Of a stretch of DNA of 64,000 nucleotides, positions 27,186 to 35,563 are shown one piece after another. Below the pieces are notes generated by a model. That model worked only from the letters and a program-made list of their open reading frames with translations, searched no databases and had not been told where the DNA came from. Position numbers and translations under genes: made by a program. How positions within the stretch are numbered: the stretch's first letter is position 1; the number at the start of each line of letters is the position of its first letter. This stretch comes from Polyangiaceae bacterium (GTDB lineage: Bacteria > Myxococcota_A > Polyangia > Polyangiales > Polyangiaceae): assembly GCA_020633235.1 (NCBI GenBank), contig JACKEA010000007.1, positions 434,001 to 498,000 on the forward strand. The letters are read 5' to 3'.

Positions 27186-28734
27186 TCGTCGTCCCCTTCG
27201 CTGGCTCGTCGTCAGCAGCCTGTTCGTGGCCACCCCCGCGCTGGCTCAAACCGGATCCATCGGCGAGCAACGCGCCATCGAGATGGCCATGACGGACAAC
27301 CCCTCCCTGCGGGCGGCGTTGATCGACGTGCGCCAAGCGGATCAGCAAGTCTTGTCCGCCGAGGGCACCTTCGTCCCCACCCTGGCGCTGGACTTCGGCT
27401 ACACCCACACGGAATCGCCTCGGGCCAGCTCCACGGGAGAGATCACCAAGAGTCAGAGCGACAACTGGGGCGCAGGCGCCGAGCTCCGGCACACGTTCCC
27501 CTGGGGTACGCAGCTCACGCTGCGAATGGAGGGCAACCGCACCACCAGTCGCGTTCCGGTCACCTCCGTGGCCGCCCAGACTGCCACCCTGGGGCCGACC
27601 TACGGCCTCACCGGTCGCGTCAGCGTGGTCCATCCACTGCTCCGCGGGTCCGGCACCACCATCGGAGAAGCCGCCATCCGCCAGGCGCGCCTGTCCCGCA
27701 GCGTGAGCGAACGGTCGCGCGACCAAGCAGCGAGCCAGCTGATGCGTGACGTGCTCGTGGCCTACTGGGAGCTCTGGTACTCCGATCGCGCCACGGACAT
27801 CGAGAAGCAGGCGCGGAAGCTCGCGGCGCAGCAGCGAGACGACACCGAGCGGCGCATCAAGAGCGGAGACCTGGCGCCGGTGGATCTGCTCACTTTCGAG
27901 ACGCGCCTGTCTCAGCTCGACGAATCCGTCGCCGTCGCGGAGTCCTCCCGCCGCCAGAAGGCGGTGGAGCTGTCCCGCTTGCTCGGCAAGGACGACCCTG
28001 CGGGCGCCATCAGCACCAGCGCCGACGCTCCGCCCGCGGATCTCGCGGCGCCCGTCTCGCTGGGGGCCGCGCAGCAAGCCGCCATGGCGCAGAGCCCGGA
28101 CATCAAGCAGGCCGAGGCCCAGGTGACACAGGCCCGGGACAAGGTGAAGACGGCGGGTGAGAACGAGCGCGCGCGCCTCGACCTCGAGGGCTACGTACAG
28201 GGGGACAGCCTGGCCTATCGTGAGGTTGCTCCCGTTGCATCTCGATTCGCAACGGAGCCTGCGGTGAGCGCCCACGTGGGGCTCATCTTCGAGCTTCCGC
28301 TCTCCGGTCAGACGCGCACGGCGGATCGCCGGGCCGCGGAGCTGGCGGTGGACTCCGCCCAGGCGCGGCTGGACTCCACACGGCAGAGCGTCCGCGCCCA
28401 GGTGACCAAGGCGATGGTCGACGTAGACACCGCCAAGCGGCGCGTGGAGCTTGCGGAAAAGACGGTGAAGGTCGCCGAGCAACAGGTGAAGGCGCAGGAG
28501 CAACGCTACGCTTCGGGCGAGGGTATCCCGCTGGAAGTCCAACAAGCGGAAGACTCGCTGCGGCAGGCACGCCTCAGTGCCGAGCGCGCGCGGGTGGACC
28601 GTGCCCAGGCCGTGCTCACCCTCGAGCACTTGACCGGTCGTCTTTTGTCACGATACGCGAACACGCTCTCGTTGCCCGAGGGACCGCGGCGCGACTCCGC
28701 ATATCTCGCGTTGCGGCGCCCGGGGCCTTTCTGA
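27178..28734 (+). CDS. TolC-family outer-membrane channel
   Basis: A 518-aa outer-membrane factor: signal peptide ending in ATPALAQ (cleavage near residue 24), then two repeats of long Ala/Gln/Arg-rich alpha-helical segments with the OEP pattern (LSRSVSERSRDQAASQLMRD; GDLAPVDLLTFETRLSQ in the first, YASGEGIPLEVQQAEDSLRQA in the second). No lipobox is present. It starts at ATG 27178 inside the permease gene (8-nt overlap), completing an adaptor-ATPase-permease-channel operon. It could also serve the lanthipeptide exporter, which has no channel of its own; that is speculation. 44 nt then separate it from glgE. Confidence 0.92.
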   Translation: MSSRRPLRWLVVSSLFVATPALAQTGSIGEQRAIEMAMTDNPSLRAALIDVRQADQQVLSAEGTFVPTLALDFGYTHTESPRASSTGEITKSQSDNWGAGAELRHTFPWGTQLTLRMEGNRTTSRVPVTSVAAQTATLGPTYGLTGRVSVVHPLLRGSGTTIGEAAIRQARLSRSVSERSRDQAASQLMRDVLVAYWELWYSDRATDIEKQARKLAAQQRDDTERRIKSGDLAPVDLLTFETRLSQLDESVAVAESSRRQKAVELSRLLGKDDPAGAISTSADAPPADLAAPVSLGAAQQAAMAQSPDIKQAEAQVTQARDKVKTAGENERARLDLEGYVQGDSLAYREVAPVASRFATEPAVSAHVGLIFELPLSGQTRTADRRAAELAVDSAQARLDSTRQSVRAQVTKAMVDVDTAKRRVELAEKTVKVAEQQVKAQEQRYASGEGIPLEVQQAEDSLRQARLSAERARVDRAQAVLTLEHLTGRLLSRYANTLSLPEGPRRDSAYLALRRPGPF

Positions 28735-28778
28735 AAGACGGTTGACCCCCGCCGGCCTTCGTTCAATGCCTAGCGCGC

Positions 28779-30725
28779 ATGGCGCAGAGCTCGTTTCCCC
28801 ACGTCGTCATCGAACACCTGACCCCGGATCTGGACGGAGGTCGCCACCCGATCAAGCGCAGGGTGGGCGATACCGTGCACGTTGGCGTGGACATCTACAA
28901 GGATGGCCACGACCTGGTGGACGCCCGCATCGCCTATCGACGAAAGGGCGAGGACACCTGGCGCCACGCGCCCCTGTCCTACGTGTTCGATGACGATCGC
29001 TGGTTCGGCAAGTTCACCCTGGGTCAGCCGGGGCGTTGGCAATACACGGTGGAGGGTTGGCCGGACCCGTTCGATACCTGGCGCTCCGACCTGAAAAAGC
29101 GCATCGCCGCGGAGCAGGACGTCCGGAGTGAGCTCTTGGAAGGAGCGGCCCTGGTGCAGGCGCGCGTGAAGGCCGCGCGCGCGGAGCAGAAGGCGCGGCT
29201 GGTCGAAGCGGCCAAGCTGCTGGCCGACGCCACAGCGTCCGTGGATGCACGCATCGCCGGGGCGTTCAGCGAGCATCTGCGGGAAGACATGTCCGGCCCG
29301 CACGACGAAGCGTCCCTCACGCGATATCCAATTCGCGAGGTGATCGCGGATCGCGACTTGGCGGTGTTCGGCTCCTGGTACGAGCTGTTTCCGCGCTCCC
29401 AGTCCCAGGAGTTCGGCAAGCACGGTACCTTCGCCGACACCGAGGCCCGACTGGCGTCGCTTGCGGCGCAAGGGTTCGACGTCATCTACCTGCCACCCAT
29501 CCATCCCATCGGTCGCACCAAGCGCAAGGGCAAGAACAACGCGCCCGCCGCGGAGCCGGGGGACGTGGGCAGCCCCTGGGCCATCGGCGCCAAGGAAGGC
29601 GGCCACACGGCGGTGCATCCGGACCTGGGCACGCTGGCGGACTTCGAGCGCTTGGTGACGTCGGCCAACGAGCTGGGCATGGAGATCGCCCTGGACTTCG
29701 CGCTCCAGTGCTCGCCGGACCATCCCTGGATCCACGAGCATCCGGAGTGGTTTTTCGTGCGTCCGGACGGCACTCTGCGCTACGCGGAGAACCCCCCCAA
29801 GAAGTACGAGGACATCTATCCGTTGAACTTCTGGTGCGAGGACCGACAAGCGCTGTGGAACGCGTGCCGAGATGCTCTCTTGTTCTGGATTGCGCGGGGC
29901 GTGCGCATCTTCCGCGTGGACAACCCCCACACCAAGCCCTTCGCGTTCTGGGAGTGGGTGATCGAAGAAGTGCAACGCGATCACCCGGACGTGATCTTCC
30001 TGGCGGAGGCCTTCACCCGACCCAAGCGCATGCGGGCCCTCGCCAAGCTGGGCTTCACCCAGAGCTACACGTACTTCACTTGGAAGAACTCCCCCTGGGA
30101 GCTCCGGGAGTACGTGGAGGAGCTGGCTCACTCCGAGATGGCCGAGTACTACCGGCCGAACTTCTTCGCCAACACGCCGGACATCTTGCACGAGTACCTG
30201 CAGAAGGGCGGCCGCGCGGCGTTCCGCATTCGGCTGCTCTTGGCGGGCACGCTGTCGCCCAGCTACGGCATCTACAGCGGCTTCGAGCTGTGTGAGAACG
30301 TGCCGGTTCGCCCCGGCAGTGAAGAGTACTTGAACAGCGAAAAGTACGAGATCCGCGTGCGCGACATGAACGCGCCCGGCAACATCCGCGCGGACGTCGC
30401 TCGGCTCAATCGCATTCGGCGAGAGAACCCCGCGTTGCACCAGCTCTCCAACGTGCGGTTCTTGGACACGGACTTCGACGGCATCCTCGCGTTCCACAAG
30501 TCCGTGTCCGGCAATGACCTCATCGTGGTCGTGAATACGGATCCCTTCGAAGCGCACGAGACCATGCTGGACGTGCCCCTCTCCGCTCTCGGGTTCGGGC
30601 CCGAAAAGACGTTCACGGTGGAGGATCTCCTCACCGGTGAGCGTTATGAATGGCACGGCCCCCGCGCTTACGTGAAGCTCGATCCTGCGGACAAGATCGG
30701 GCATGTGCTGCGCGTGGTGCGCTGA
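28779..30725 (+). CDS. glgE: alpha-1,4-glucan:maltose-1-phosphate maltosyltransferase
   Basis: A 648-aa GH13_3 enzyme that extends alpha-1,4-glucans with maltosyl units from maltose-1-phosphate. GlgE features: N-terminal beta domain (residues ~1-100), the long helical insert (~105-190), and the catalytic barrel with FGSWYELFPRS, DVIYLPPIHPIGRTKRKGKN (the acceptor/phosphate loop) and nucleophile Asp in FRVDNPHTKPF. The acid/base Glu is in FLAEAFTRPK, and EYYRPNFFANTPDILHEYLQ follows. Length fits the family (about 650-700). Works with the TreS-maltokinase and GlgB encoded further along the window. It follows the TolC-like gene in the same direction by 44 nt but is functionally unrelated. Confidence 0.97.
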   Translation: MAQSSFPHVVIEHLTPDLDGGRHPIKRRVGDTVHVGVDIYKDGHDLVDARIAYRRKGEDTWRHAPLSYVFDDDRWFGKFTLGQPGRWQYTVEGWPDPFDTWRSDLKKRIAAEQDVRSELLEGAALVQARVKAARAEQKARLVEAAKLLADATASVDARIAGAFSEHLREDMSGPHDEASLTRYPIREVIADRDLAVFGSWYELFPRSQSQEFGKHGTFADTEARLASLAAQGFDVIYLPPIHPIGRTKRKGKNNAPAAEPGDVGSPWAIGAKEGGHTAVHPDLGTLADFERLVTSANELGMEIALDFALQCSPDHPWIHEHPEWFFVRPDGTLRYAENPPKKYEDIYPLNFWCEDRQALWNACRDALLFWIARGVRIFRVDNPHTKPFAFWEWVIEEVQRDHPDVIFLAEAFTRPKRMRALAKLGFTQSYTYFTWKNSPWELREYVEELAHSEMAEYYRPNFFANTPDILHEYLQKGGRAAFRIRLLLAGTLSPSYGIYSGFELCENVPVRPGSEEYLNSEKYEIRVRDMNAPGNIRADVARLNRIRRENPALHQLSNVRFLDTDFDGILAFHKSVSGNDLIVVVNTDPFEAHETMLDVPLSALGFGPEKTFTVEDLLTGERYEWHGPRAYVKLDPADKIGHVLRVVR

Positions 30726-30764
30726 CGTGGCGGCGCCGCGCCGGCGGCGCTAGCATCCGCACCC

Positions 30765-32594
30765 ATGAAGACGGGTGCGGCGCTCGGGTGTGCTCTTTCT
30801 TTGGGACTCGCGGCGGTGGCCAGCTGCTCCGCGGACAGCGGCAACGGGGGTGGCGGCGGTTCCAGCGGTTTCGGTGGCTTCGGCGGTGATGCGTCCGTGA
30901 CGGATTCCGCGCCGGACCAACAAACCCTCACGGATGGCGGAGGCCTGGACGTGGGCCCGCTGCTGGATGCGCCCAGCACTGACGGCGGCTGCTCCTTCAA
31001 GTGCTCCACGGACTTCCATTCCGTGCTCAGCTGCACCGGGGTGGAGCTGAAGAAGTGCACCGGCACGGAGGGTTGTGACCCGACTACGGGGCAGTGCCAG
31101 AACGCGTGCGCCGTCGCCGAGAAGACCAAGCAGTCTGTCGGCTGCGAGTACTACCCCACGTTCATGGAGATGTCGGACTCCACTTTCTGGACCGACGATC
31201 AGACGTGCTTCTCCGTGATCGTCGCGAACACCTGGGACACGCCGGCGCACATCACGGTGGAGCTCGGGGGTAGCCCCATCAACGTCGACAACTTCGCCTA
31301 CGTGCCCAACGGCTCCGGGCCGAGCCTCACGCTCACGCCCACCAGCGTGACCAACGGCCTGGCACCCGGCGGCGTGGCCATCCTGTTCTTGGCGGGCGCG
31401 CAGGGCAGCGAGAAAGCGCACTGCCCGGTGCCCGCGGCGATGACCACAGGGCCGATGGTGCACGGCACCGGCATCAGCAATTCCTTCCACTTGAAGACGG
31501 ACGTGCCCGTCGTCGCCTATCAGGTGAACCCCTATGGCGGCGGCAATGCGGCCGTAACGGGCTCTTCCCTGCTGATCCCGACCAGCGCCTGGGACACCAA
31601 CTACATCGGCGTGAACGCCTACAAGGCGGACATCACGCCGCCGTCCATGAACATCATCGCCAAGGAAGACGACACCACCGTGACCATGGTTCCGGTGGCG
31701 GCGGTGACGGGCGGCGGTGGGCTGCCCAGTGGTGCGGTGAACACGCCGCTTTCCTTCAAGCTGAACGCCGGGCAACAGGCGCAGTTCTCCCAGAACGCCG
31801 AGCTCACCGGGAGCGTGCTCTCGTCCGACAAGCCCATCGGTGTGATGGCCGGCCAGAAGTCGCTTCGGGTTCCCGTGGGTGTGGCCTATGCGGACCACGC
31901 CGAGCAGATGATCCCGCCGGTGCGCGCCATGGGCAGCGAGTACGTTGGCGTCATGCATCGTCAGCGCAAGAGCGAGCCGGCGGTGTGGCGCATGGTGGGC
32001 GCCGTGGATGGTACCCAGCTGACCTGGTCTACCAGCGTGGGCGGCCCCACCACTTTGGATCGCGGTCAGGTGGCGGAGTTTCAGTCGAGCACGCCGTTCA
32101 TGGTCAAGAGCCAGGACGACGATCACCCGTTCATGGTCTTCGAGCTGATGACGGGCTCCACGTTCCAGGCGAGCATGAACGGCTACGGTGACGCGGACTT
32201 CGTGTTCATCGTGCCCACCGAGCAGTACATGACACGCTACGTGTTCTTCACGGACCCCACCTATCCCGAGACCAACCTGGTGTTGGTGCGCAAGAAGGTG
32301 GACGGGCAGTTCGCCGACGTGAACCTCGATTGCGCCGGCGTAGTGAGCGGATGGCAGCCCATCGGCGACTACGAGTGGACCCGAGTGGACCTGATGACGG
32401 GAAATTTCCAGCCCGTGGGCGGTTGCTCCACCGGTCGCCGGGAAATGTGGAGCGACGGGCCCTTTGGCGTGACGGTGTGGGGCTGGGGCACTCCGGAAAC
32501 GACGAGCTTCACCTCCAACGTGTCTTACGGCTATCCCGCGGGCATGAACATCGTGCCGATCAACAAGGTCATCGTTCCGCCCGTCCCGCGCTGA
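30765..32594 (+). CDS. IgGFc-binding-domain lipoprotein
   Basis: A 609-aa lipoprotein: MKTGAALGCALSLGLAAVAS followed by Cys, then a Gly-rich linker and Asp-rich segment. Residues ~75-125 are Cys-rich (CSFKCSTDFHSVLSCTG and KKCTGTEGCDPTTGQC, a myxobacterial Cys-repeat type module). The remaining ~480 residues carry the IgGFc-binding N-terminal domain pattern: VPVVAYQVNPYGGGNAAVTG, SLLIPTSAWDTNYIGVNAY, PIGVMAGQK and TEQYMTRYVFFTDPTYPETN. This large extracellular adhesin-like domain is frequent in myxobacteria; its ligand there is not known. Probably surface-exposed. Confidence 0.88.
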   Translation: MKTGAALGCALSLGLAAVASCSADSGNGGGGGSSGFGGFGGDASVTDSAPDQQTLTDGGGLDVGPLLDAPSTDGGCSFKCSTDFHSVLSCTGVELKKCTGTEGCDPTTGQCQNACAVAEKTKQSVGCEYYPTFMEMSDSTFWTDDQTCFSVIVANTWDTPAHITVELGGSPINVDNFAYVPNGSGPSLTLTPTSVTNGLAPGGVAILFLAGAQGSEKAHCPVPAAMTTGPMVHGTGISNSFHLKTDVPVVAYQVNPYGGGNAAVTGSSLLIPTSAWDTNYIGVNAYKADITPPSMNIIAKEDDTTVTMVPVAAVTGGGGLPSGAVNTPLSFKLNAGQQAQFSQNAELTGSVLSSDKPIGVMAGQKSLRVPVGVAYADHAEQMIPPVRAMGSEYVGVMHRQRKSEPAVWRMVGAVDGTQLTWSTSVGGPTTLDRGQVAEFQSSTPFMVKSQDDDHPFMVFELMTGSTFQASMNGYGDADFVFIVPTEQYMTRYVFFTDPTYPETNLVLVRKKVDGQFADVNLDCAGVVSGWQPIGDYEWTRVDLMTGNFQPVGGCSTGRREMWSDGPFGVTVWGWGTPETTSFTSNVSYGYPAGMNIVPINKVIVPPVPR

Positions 32595-32607
32595 CGGCCC
32601 CGTGGGC

Positions 32608-33261
32608 ATGAAACGCATTTGCGCTGCAACACTTGCGGCTCTTGGCCTCGCCTCGCCTGCCGCCGCAGACGACGGCCGGCCCGAGCGGACGCGTGCGGAA
32701 GTGTTCGCGTCGACCGGACTGTTCCTGATGGACACGGCTTACACCGAGCCAGTGCAGGGGATCGGCGGCAGCATCGAGGTCGACGATCGCCAGATTGGCG
32801 GGTTGGGGTTCAATCTGGGAGTGGCGCTTCGGCATCACTACGCGCGCCACTTCGGGATCCAGGGGCGCTTGAGCGGCGGACATCACTGGATGTCGATCAA
32901 CTACGGAGACGGGCCCGACACCGCCGCCGGAGGGCTGACGCATTTCACCTTGGACGTCAGCCATCTGTTCGGCCCGTTTGGACGCTACTACGTGGGTCCC
33001 AACGTGCTTTGGTCTTGGATGACCTTCAGCCGGGACGTCGTGCGCGCTCCGACGACGTCGAACGTGCTCATCGACACGCGTCTTCACTCCGGCTTCGCGC
33101 TCGGCGTGGGCGTGGACATGGGCCTCTACCTCGGTCGCGATCGCGACGTGGACCTGAACCTGCGTTGGAACGTCTCCAAGCAGTTCGACGCACCGTCCCC
33201 CGCCGAGGGCGGTGACCTGATCCTGCGCATGGAGCTCGGCGTGGGCTACGCCTTTTTTTGA
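32608..33261 (+). CDS. small outer-membrane beta-barrel protein
   Basis: A 217-aa protein with signal peptide MKRICAATLAALGLASPAAA (cleavage after AAA). It has amphipathic strands with aromatic girdles (LGFNLGVALRHHYARHFGIQ; FALGVGVDMGLYLGRDRDVD) and a C-terminal RMELGVGYAFF, i.e. a terminal Phe as in Omp85-targeted barrels of 8-10 strands. GTG at 32602 is also in frame, but ATG 32608 gives the cleaner signal peptide. Only 13 nt separate it from the IgGFc-domain gene, so the two may be co-transcribed. Followed by a long palindromic repeat. Confidence 0.75.
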   Translation: MKRICAATLAALGLASPAAADDGRPERTRAEVFASTGLFLMDTAYTEPVQGIGGSIEVDDRQIGGLGFNLGVALRHHYARHFGIQGRLSGGHHWMSINYGDGPDTAAGGLTHFTLDVSHLFGPFGRYYVGPNVLWSWMTFSRDVVRAPTTSNVLIDTRLHSGFALGVGVDMGLYLGRDRDVDLNLRWNVSKQFDAPSPAEGGDLILRMELGVGYAFF

Positions 33262-33284
33262 GGCCTGTTCCTTCTCCTCTTGTC

Positions 33285-33338
33285 GGTCCGCCGCGGAACC
33301 GCCCGGACGACCGCTTCGGGGCGGTTCCGCGGCGGACC
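33285..33338. repeat. 20-bp-arm palindrome of the dispersed repeat family
   Basis: Perfect inverted repeat: GGTCCGCCGCGGAACCGCCC (33285-33304) and its complement at 33319-33338, separated by 14 nt and flanked on the right by AACAAAAAAAT. The stem is long enough to act as a terminator for the upstream barrel gene, but the A-run is on the wrong side for a classical terminator of that gene. The right arm with CCAACAAA matches copies at 20605-20634 and 43381-43410. Confidence 0.8.
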
Positions 33339-33455
33339 AACAAAAAAATCGGAGTCCGGTAACCGGCCCTGATGGGGGGGCATATCCAGCTGCCGGTGCG
33401 CTCGGAGGGGGAGATTTCCTTTCGAGCCAGGGCCGAAATTTCAGGAGAATATCTG

Positions 33456-33914
33456 ATGACGAACAAGAGCATTGCGCTGGCCACCAGCGTTGCCGCGCTT
33501 CTGCTTGCGGCGGGATGTAGCAGCGACTCCGGTGACGACACCGGTACCAAGACCCAGAAGGCGTCCGTCACTTGCTACGGCGCCAACGAGTGCAAGGGCA
33601 TGAGCGAGTGCGCCTCTGCCGACGGAAAGTCGTCTTGCCAGGGTCAGAACGAGTGCAAGGGCATGGGCTTCGTCACCGTTTCCGGTGAAGATCAGGCGAC
33701 GGCCGAGGCCAACTGCACGGCGGCGGGCGGTACCACCAAGGCGCCCGTGGCGGCCAAGGTGAAGTGCTACGGCGCGAACGAGTGCGCGGGCATGGGCGCT
33801 TGCCAGGGTGCCGGCCACGACTGCGCCGGCAAGAACGACTGCAAGGGCATGGGCTTCATCGAGGTCGACACGGAGCAGGCCTGCACCGACGCCGGCGGCT
33901 CGCTGACCGGCTGA
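33456..33914 (+). CDS. bufA: bufferin-type (BufA2-like) precursor, duplicated and lipidated
   Basis: A 152-aa protein with ribosome-binding site CAGGAG. The signal TNKSIALATSVAALLLAAGC has a lipobox (Cys21) and a short acidic linker. Then come two homologous halves: Cys40, 46, 52, 61, 67, 87 and Cys104, 110, 116, 123, 129, 143. Each half opens with VxCYGANEC and contains [QG][QK]N[ED]CKGMGF[IV], the C-x5-C and NxCKGxG signature of BufA2-type metallophore precursors. It lies directly before MNIO (DUF692) and DUF2063 genes, whose homologues convert Cys to thiooxazole-type heterocycles in bufferins that bind copper in the periplasm (family knowledge). The lipobox implies membrane anchoring, unlike the usual soluble bufferin. 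Function as a metal buffer is inferred. Confidence 0.85.
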   Translation: MTNKSIALATSVAALLLAAGCSSDSGDDTGTKTQKASVTCYGANECKGMSECASADGKSSCQGQNECKGMGFVTVSGEDQATAEANCTAAGGTTKAPVAAKVKCYGANECAGMGACQGAGHDCAGKNDCKGMGFIEVDTEQACTDAGGSLTG

Positions 33915-33935
33915 TCTGCTCGGGGAATCAGGCTG

Positions 33936-34781
33936 ATGTCGCGCGAATTCCTCCCGTTGCATGGCGTCGGTCTGAGGACCCGTCACTACGGCACCGCGCT
34001 CGAGGCAGGGCTCCCGGTTCGTCTCGTCGAGGCGATCTCGGAGAACTTCCTCGAGCGCGGCGGCCGTCCCCGCGCAGTCTTGGAGCGCGTGCGCCAGGAC
34101 AGCGAGGTGACGCTGCATGGAGTGTCTTTGTCGCTGGGAGCGGTGGACCCGCTCGACCGCGAGCACCTCCGGCAGCTACGAGACTTGAGCCGTGAGATCG
34201 AAGCGTGTTGGGTGAGCGATCACCTGTGCTTCGGAACCCACGGCGGGCACTACGGCCATGATCTGTGGCCGCTGCCCTATACCCAAGAGGCGCTGGACCA
34301 CGTGACGGAGCGTATCCGTACGGTGCAGGACTTCTTGGATCGTAGGCTGGTGATCGAGAACCCTTCCACCTACGTGCAGTTTGCTGCGAGCACGATGACG
34401 GAGTGGGAGTTCCTGAACGCCCTGGTGGAGCGGACCGACTGCGGACTCCTGTTGGACGTGAACAACGTGTACGTGAGCGCGAAGAACCACGGGTTCGATC
34501 CGCTCGAGTACATCACGGGCATTCCCTTGGGCGCTCCCGTGCAGCTGCACCTGGCGGGACATCTGGACAAGGGCGACTACCTGCTCGACAACCACGGCTC
34601 CGCCGTGCAGAGCCCGGTTTGGGTGCTGTACGGACACGTCGTGCGCCGCTTCGGCCATGTGCCCTGCATCGTGGAGTGGGACGAGAACGTCCCGGAGCTC
34701 GATGTGCTGCTGGCCGAGAGTGCTTCGGCGGCGCGCATCGAAGGCGAGATTCTGAAGGCGCCGGAGCGCGCGGCGTCATGA
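33936..34781 (+). CDS. bufB: MNIO / DUF692 multinuclear iron-dependent oxidase BufB
   Basis: A 281-aa TIM-barrel DUF692 (UPF0276) protein. Visible family blocks: GVGLRTRHYG at the N-terminus, EAISENFLE, VTLHGVSLSLG (His), WVSDHLCFGTHGG (Asp/His), VIENPSTYV (Glu/Asn), LLLDVNNVYVSAKN (Asp/Asn), VQLHLAGH (His) and IVEWDENVP (Glu/Asp). Several of these are the His/Asp/Glu ligands of the di- or tri-iron centre. MNIOs oxidatively modify Cys residues of RiPP precursors. It starts 21 nt after the bufA-like gene; its stop overlaps bufC (ATGA). Cytoplasmic modifying enzyme for the upstream 12-Cys precursor. Confidence 0.95.
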   Translation: MSREFLPLHGVGLRTRHYGTALEAGLPVRLVEAISENFLERGGRPRAVLERVRQDSEVTLHGVSLSLGAVDPLDREHLRQLRDLSREIEACWVSDHLCFGTHGGHYGHDLWPLPYTQEALDHVTERIRTVQDFLDRRLVIENPSTYVQFAASTMTEWEFLNALVERTDCGLLLDVNNVYVSAKNHGFDPLEYITGIPLGAPVQLHLAGHLDKGDYLLDNHGSAVQSPVWVLYGHVVRRFGHVPCIVEWDENVPELDVLLAESASAARIEGEILKAPERAAS

Positions 34782-35563
34782 AGCTGGCCGAGCTCGAGAC
34801 CTTGTTCTGGCGCTCCGTGCGCTTCGATCCGGCGCCCCCGGAGGTGGACGACGCCTTCGTGTCCCACGGGGCCCTCAGCGGGCGAGATCGCATGGCGATC
34901 TACCGAAGCATGTACTGGTTCCGGCTGGTCGACGTGTTGATCGACAGCTTTCCGCGCACGGTTTCCGGCATGGGCATCCCGGCGTTCACGCGCATGGCGT
35001 CCAAGTACATCCAGAAGCATCCGTCCGAGAACCCTGCCATCGAGCGCATCGGCTTTCGTCTGGCGGAGTTCATGGAGAGCTTCAGCGACGAGAGCCGCCT
35101 GCTGGCGGACGTGGCGCGCCTGGAGTGGCTGCACCTGGACGCGTTCATCTCGCCGAACCCGAAGGGCCTTGCCGCGATCACGGACATACGCCCGGAGCTG
35201 TTCGCGGTGCAGCGCTTGGAGCTTGCCCCTTCTTTGCGGCTGACGGAGCTCGCCGGTGGCGCGTTGGAGCGTTGGGCGGAGCTCGAGCAGGATCATCCCG
35301 CGCTGGCGAAGTCCCTCGACTTCACCCGGCGCGTGCCCGTGGCCGTGTGGCGCGGCGGCTTCGTGGCGCAGCACTTGTCACTGGAGGGCGACGAAGCGCG
35401 AGCGCTCGAGCTGGCGCTTGCGGGGGCGCCGCTGGCCGAAGTGTGCGCCGCCTTCGCGGATGCGCCGGACCCGGCGCAGCGTGCATTTTCCGTATTGCGC
35501 GAGTGGTTCGCGCGACAGTGGGTGGCGGGTTTCTCGACCGCCGGAGACGATTCGAATGCTTGA
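34778..35563 (+). CDS. bufC: DUF2063 partner protein BufC
   Basis: A 261-aa protein. The N-terminal DUF2063 domain (about residues 1-100) contains RMAIYRSMYWFRLVDVLIDS, FPRTVSGMGIPAFTRMA and YIQKHPSENPAIERIG. The C-terminal half has the partner-domain pattern including SLRLTELAGGALERWAE and RVPVAVWRGGFVAQH. In characterised MNIO pathways this family delivers the precursor to the DUF692 enzyme. The ATG overlaps the bufB stop (ATGA), and the next gene starts 8 nt inside its end, so the operon is translationally coupled throughout. Confidence 0.92.
   Translation: MKLAELETLFWRSVRFDPAPPEVDDAFVSHGALSGRDRMAIYRSMYWFRLVDVLIDSFPRTVSGMGIPAFTRMASKYIQKHPSENPAIERIGFRLAEFMESFSDESRLLADVARLEWLHLDAFISPNPKGLAAITDIRPELFAVQRLELAPSLRLTELAGGALERWAELEQDHPALAKSLDFTRRVPVAVWRGGFVAQHLSLEGDEARALELALAGAPLAEVCAAFADAPDPAQRAFSVLREWFARQWVAGFSTAGDDSNA

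Noticed and set aside
28770..30704. 644-codon reverse-strand frame antisense to glgE
   Set aside because: The plus strand encodes an unmistakable GlgE with catalytic residues; the antisense frame has no recognisable motif.
30750..32735. 661-codon reverse-strand frame antisense to the IgGFc-domain gene
   Set aside because: His/Arg-rich shadow translation with no signal or domain; the plus-strand gene has a lipobox and a known domain.
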